Below are positions 61,111 to 64,000 of a DNA stretch of 64,000 bases, in pieces. The position numbers and the translations under genes were made by a program. The stretch comes from Bacterioplanes sanyensis. Lineage in GTDB: Bacteria > Pseudomonadota > Gammaproteobacteria > Pseudomonadales > Oceanobacteraceae. Location of the stretch: NCBI RefSeq assembly GCF_014652515.1, contig NZ_BMYY01000003.1, positions 294,772 to 358,771 on the forward strand. The letters run 5' to 3'. The notes under the pieces are model-generated. The model saw only the letters and a list, made by a program, of their open reading frames with translations. It did not search any database and was not told the origin of the DNA. The stretch's first letter is position 1. The number at the start of each line of letters is the position of its first letter.

Positions 61111-61584
61111 TTATAGATAATCGTCAAGATCAATGTCGGTATAACTCGGCCAGTGCTCTAGCAATGCTTGTGGGATGGCGGCTTTCCATTTTTCGATCTC
61201 GCAGCGTTTGGCTTCAACATTGTGTTCATACTCCATTTCGTCGCTGCATTCTTCCAAATAAAAATCGTAGCGAACGCCCTGATCATTTAGCACAAAGAAA
61301 GAGTCCGTGCCGTAATCTCCCCAATGGCAGGCGTAGTACTCTATGCCTTGGGCGTGGCGAATAAAGTCGCGTGAGGCTGCCACGCCTTCGGGGTTTTCGT
61401 ATCCCAGCTTTAAATAGTCGCCATGCTGCTCAATGCTATCGACATCGATCAGCAGTTCATCCACCCAAATCGTAGGCACACCAGCGTGCTCGGCCAGCTT
61501 GCTTAATCCCCAAATTGGCTGGGTTTTAAAGGTCTCCAGCCACTCGCTGGGGGCTTTAATTATGATCTCACCCGTATCTTCCAT
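61111..61584 (-). CDS. Small acidic protein of unknown function, possible immunity protein
   Basis: Not recognised. It is 157 residues, acidic, cytoplasmic in appearance, with Trp- and Tyr-rich stretches (IEYYACHWGDYGTDSFFVLN) and an acidic tail (YTDIDLDDYL). It starts 9 bp after the stop of the first tandem copy gene, so it belongs to the same transcript. Proteins of this size and charge after arrays of paralogues are common among immunity genes of polymorphic toxin systems; that is an inference from context. Confidence 0.68.
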   Translation of the reverse strand: MEDTGEIIIKAPSEWLETFKTQPIWGLSKLAEHAGVPTIWVDELLIDVDSIEQHGDYLKLGYENPEGVAASRDFIRHAQGIEYYACHWGDYGTDSFFVLNDQGVRYDFYLEECSDEMEYEHNVEAKRCEIEKWKAAIPQALLEHWPSYTDIDLDDYL

Positions 61585-61593
61585 ATCACTTTC

Positions 61594-62355
61594 TTACTCT
61601 GTCGTGTTTTGTGCGTCGATCTCAGCGGCTTTTTCGCCACTGAGCTGCCAATGATGGCGAATCTCGCTTTCCCGTGCTTTTAAATCGTGGGCAAAGGTTT
61701 TGGCGATGTCGCTGGCCTCAGCACCGGCCAAGATGCGCTCAACTTCGGCGAACATTTCATCAAAATCTTCTTGATAGCGATGGCAGCTTTTACTGGCCTG
61801 TGCCAAAGCCGATACAAAATACTCCACGCAATCCACACAGCCCTCGTAGGCCACCTCCCCCGTCAGGATCTTATTTGCACACATCATATAGGCACTGCAC
61901 CACCATGAAGGTTCGATTGAGATTCTCTCTGGCCTGGGGCCGTCCTCAACATATATCTCTTGATAGGTCGAGCCTAAGACTCCCCTAATAAATTGCTGAA
62001 TATGGCGTCGAAACCAGGATAAGTAGTAGCCCCGCTTACTGATCCAGAACAAGTAGTCTTTGAACACATTTTCTTGTTCGGTTGGATCCAATAAGCCACT
62101 GTAAAAAACCTCTTTGGCAGACTCGGCAGAGTCATAGGGGGTAAACAGCATGACCGTACTGCCGGGAAAATAACAGTCCTTTTCGCCATAAACAAAATAG
62201 CGCTCTAGACTTTTTTGTTTTGCTGGCGGTGTCTGAGTCATGGTCGCACGGATGTGCTGCCAATCGGCTTTGCGCTGTGCCAGCCACTGTTCATCCTCCA
62301 CCCGCCAGAGTGGGCGCAGGGATTGCAGAATTTCATAGCGTGTTGGTTTGGGCAT
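61594..62355 (-). CDS. Tandem paralogue 1 (253 aa, unknown function)
   Basis: Third-transcribed copy of a triplicated gene. The 253-residue product starts MPKPTRYEILQSLRPLWRVE and ends AAEIDAQNTTE. There is no signal peptide; membrane segments are absent. Residues 1-30 and about 165-253 are almost identical in all three copies; residues about 30-115 agree with copy 3 but not copy 2, and about 115-165 differ in all. AAAGGACTCACC precedes the ATG. The function is not recognised. Constant ends with a variable centre suggest selection for different partners, as in immunity-protein arrays. Confidence 0.8.
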   Translation of the reverse strand: MPKPTRYEILQSLRPLWRVEDEQWLAQRKADWQHIRATMTQTPPAKQKSLERYFVYGEKDCYFPGSTVMLFTPYDSAESAKEVFYSGLLDPTEQENVFKDYLFWISKRGYYLSWFRRHIQQFIRGVLGSTYQEIYVEDGPRPERISIEPSWWCSAYMMCANKILTGEVAYEGCVDCVEYFVSALAQASKSCHRYQEDFDEMFAEVERILAGAEASDIAKTFAHDLKARESEIRHHWQLSGEKAAEIDAQNTTE

Positions 62356-62388
62356 GGTGAGTCCTTTAGTGTGCTTCCTTGGGCTGCG

Positions 62389-63150
62389 TTACTCTGTCGT
62401 GTTTTGTGCGTCGATCTCAGCGGCTTTTTCGCCACTGAGCTGCCAATGATGGCGAATCTCGCTTTCCCGTGCTTTTAAATCGTGGGCAAAGGTTTTGGCG
62501 ATGTCGCTGGCCTCAGCGCCGGCCAAGATGCGCTCAACTTCGGCGAACATTCCATCAAAATCGTCTTGATAGCGGTGATAACTGTCTGTGGCATGCGCTA
62601 AAGCCGATACAAAATACTCCACGCAATCCACACAGCCCTCGTAGGCCACTTCACCCTTCAAGATTGTATTCGCACAGTACATATAGGAACTGCACCAAAA
62701 CGTCGGCTCGGGAGAAATTCTTTCTGGCCATGGGCCGTCCTCAACATATATTTCTTGATAGATCGAGCCTAATACGCCCTGAATAAATTGCTGAATATGG
62801 CGTCGAAACCAAGGTAAGTGGTAACTGCGTTTGCTGATCCAGAACAAATAATCCCCAAAGACCCTTCCCTGCTCAGTTGTATCTAACAGGCCACTAAAAA
62901 ACACCTCACGGGCAGATTCGGCAGAGTCGTAGGGGGTAAACAGCAGCAAGGTAGTGCCGGGTAAATAGTCCTTTTTTTCACCGTAGACAAAATAGCTTTC
63001 TAGTAGTTTGAGCGATGCTGGCGCAGCTTTTTTGATACTGGCACGGATGTGCTGCCAATCGGCTTGGCGCTGTGCCAGCCACTGTTCATCCTCCACCCGC
63101 CAGAGTGGACGAAACGATTGCAGAATTTCATAGCGTGTTGGTTTGGGCAT
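62389..63150 (-). CDS. Tandem paralogue 2 (253 aa, unknown function)
   Basis: Middle copy of the array, 253 residues. Its first 30 and last 85 residues match the other copies, but residues about 30-115 differ from both (for example RASIKKAAPASLKLLESYFV and KDYLPGTTLLLFTPYD), and so does the centre (PEPTFWCSSYMYCANTIL). It is therefore the most diverged in its N-terminal half. The spacer and ribosome site (AAAGGACTCACC) equal those of copy 1. Function unknown; see copy 1. Confidence 0.8.
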   Translation of the reverse strand: MPKPTRYEILQSFRPLWRVEDEQWLAQRQADWQHIRASIKKAAPASLKLLESYFVYGEKKDYLPGTTLLLFTPYDSAESAREVFFSGLLDTTEQGRVFGDYLFWISKRSYHLPWFRRHIQQFIQGVLGSIYQEIYVEDGPWPERISPEPTFWCSSYMYCANTILKGEVAYEGCVDCVEYFVSALAHATDSYHRYQDDFDGMFAEVERILAGAEASDIAKTFAHDLKARESEIRHHWQLSGEKAAEIDAQNTTE

Positions 63151-63183
63151 GGTGAGTCCTTTAGTGTGCTTCCTTGGGCTGCG

Positions 63184-63945
63184 TTACTCTGTCGCGTTTT
63201 GTGCGTCGATCTCAGCGGCTTTTTCGCCACTGAGCTGCCAATGATGGCGAATCTCGCTTTCCCGTGCTTTTAAATCGTGGGCAAAGGTTTTGGCGATGTC
63301 GCTGGCCTCAGCGCCGGCCAAGATGCGCTCGACTTCGGCGAACATTTCATCAAAGTAATCTTGATAGCGATGGCAGCTTTTACTGGCCTGTGCCAAAGCC
63401 GATACAAAATACTCCACGCAATCCACACAGCCCTCGTAGGCCACCTCACCTACCAAAACTTTTTTGGCACATAGAATATAAGCCTTACACCACCATGAAG
63501 GTTCGATTGAGATTAGTTTTGGTCGCGAGCCATGCTCGACATAAAGCTCTTGATAGTTCGACCCCATAACGCCCTGAATAAACTGCTGAATATGGCGTCG
63601 AAACCAAGGTAGGTAGTAACCACGTTTACTGATCCAGAACAAGTAGTCTTTGAACACATTTTCTTGTTCGGTTGGATCCATTAAGCCACTGTAGAAAACC
63701 TCTTTGGCAGACTCGGCAGAGTCATAGGGGGTAAACAGCATGACCGTACTGCCGGGAAAATAACAGTCCTTTTCGCCATAAACAAAATAGCGCTCTAGAC
63801 TTTTTTGTTTTGCTGGCGGTGTCTGAGTCATGGTCGCACGGATGTGCTGCCAATCGGCTTTGCGCTGTGCCAGCCACTGTTCATCCTCCACCCGCCAGAG
63901 TGGGCGCAGGGATTGCAGAATTTCTTGTTTTTTACGTTTGGGCAT
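63184..63945 (-). CDS. Tandem paralogue 3 (253 aa, unknown function)
   Basis: First-transcribed copy. ATG 63945 (MPKRKKQEILQSL) is preferred because it aligns with the other copies and follows AGAGGTAACT; an in-frame start five codons upstream would overlap that site. Residues 30-115 agree with copy 1 (TMTQTPPAKQKSLERYFV), and the centre is distinct (VMGSNYQELYVEHGSRPKLI). Its upstream 55 bases reach the window edge and differ from the spacers between copies, so the operon start or another gene lies just outside. Confidence 0.8.
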   Translation of the reverse strand: MPKRKKQEILQSLRPLWRVEDEQWLAQRKADWQHIRATMTQTPPAKQKSLERYFVYGEKDCYFPGSTVMLFTPYDSAESAKEVFYSGLMDPTEQENVFKDYLFWISKRGYYLPWFRRHIQQFIQGVMGSNYQELYVEHGSRPKLISIEPSWWCKAYILCAKKVLVGEVAYEGCVDCVEYFVSALAQASKSCHRYQDYFDEMFAEVERILAGAEASDIAKTFAHDLKARESEIRHHWQLSGEKAAEIDAQNATE

Positions 63946-64000
63946 AGTTACCTCTCGCAAATGTCATCACAACAAGTACAGACCTGAGTTAACCTCATAT

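Larger units (their letters stand above)
61594..63945 (-). repeat. Three tandem 795-bp gene-size repeats
   Basis: The three 762-bp genes stop at 61594, 62389 and 63184, exactly 795 bp apart. The two 33-bp spacers are essentially the same sequence (they share GTCCTTTAGTGTGCTTCC). The downstream third of each unit (the C-terminal coding part) is nearly identical, while the middle has diverged. This pattern indicates unequal crossing-over with later gene conversion. Confidence 0.92.

Noticed and set aside
60743..61116. Plus-strand frames in the GC-rich spacer
   Set aside because: Short, without ribosome sites, with implausible composition; better explained as non-coding debris.
63946..64000. 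Possible 3' end of another gene at the right edge (minus-strand frame ending in tandem TGA)
   Set aside because: Only about ten codons are visible, too few to support a gene.
1..64000. tRNA genes, CRISPR arrays, insertion sequences or prophage genes
   Set aside because: None was recognised: no cloverleaf-like segment, no regularly spaced short repeats and no transposase, integrase or phage protein among the coding regions.

Overview
The window looks like the chromosome of a marine or halotolerant gammaproteobacterium, probably Oceanospirillales-like. The grounds are gamma-type gene pairs (lptF-lptG divergent from pepA, uspE, a bacterial-type proS, an aceE-aceF pyruvate dehydrogenase), an ectoine hydroxylase, a TRAP uptake system and many c-di-GMP and PAS sensors. 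Genus cannot be decided from the sequence alone. No rRNA, tRNA, CRISPR array, transposase or prophage was recognised.

Layout. 1-4.4 kb: leuC-leuD (leftward, leuD cut by the window edge), a divergent LysR regulator, uspE and a small flavoprotein. 4.4-15.4 kb: propionyl-CoA synthetase, fructosamine kinase, pdxH, a menA-like prenyltransferase, an RDD protein, lptF-lptG, pepA, a nitroreductase and a stand-alone ectD. 15.5-21.4 kb: aceE-aceF and alanine dehydrogenase, both at the pyruvate node. 21.6-34.1 kb: a CHASE-GGDEF cyclase, a YgiQ-type radical SAM protein, a membrane AraC regulator next to a beta-helix lipoprotein/diheme cytochrome pair of unknown function, a REC-REC-GGDEF protein, a DUF938 methyltransferase, proS and a small lytic transglycosylase. 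34.4-39.5 kb: a TRAP transporter (binding protein, small and large permease) with its own Cache-sensor two-component system. 39.5-47.4 kb: AraC regulator and acetaldehyde-type dehydrogenase, a lipoprotein of unknown function, a DMT exporter, a second-type Lon protease and a periplasmic binding protein. 47.4-59 kb: a PAS histidine kinase and a REC-PAS-PAS-GGDEF-EAL protein, downstream of the lactate oxidation operon lutA-lutB-lutC-dld, with a PdhR-type regulator divergent from it. 59-64 kb: an accessory block, all leftward, of small acidic proteins of unknown function, including three tandem 795-bp copies of one gene.

The strongest system-level signal is a pyruvate/lactate regulon. The GntR regulator at 58205 resembles E. 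coli PdhR more than a lactate-only LldR. Sites with the PdhR-type core TGGT-N3-ACC(A) occur in front of aceE, in front of the TRAP operon and between lutA and the regulator. No lactate permease gene lies beside the lut/dld operon, so the TRAP system, whose binding protein looks like the keto-acid/lactate type, is a natural candidate for lactate or pyruvate uptake. Lactate would be imported, oxidised to pyruvate by Dld and LutABC, and passed to the pyruvate dehydrogenase under one pyruvate-responsive repressor.

The most likely undescribed items are the triplicated mosaic gene array at 61.6-63.9 kb with its small acidic neighbours (candidate immunity or defence cluster) and the beta-helix/diheme cytochrome pair at 26.5-29.6 kb.
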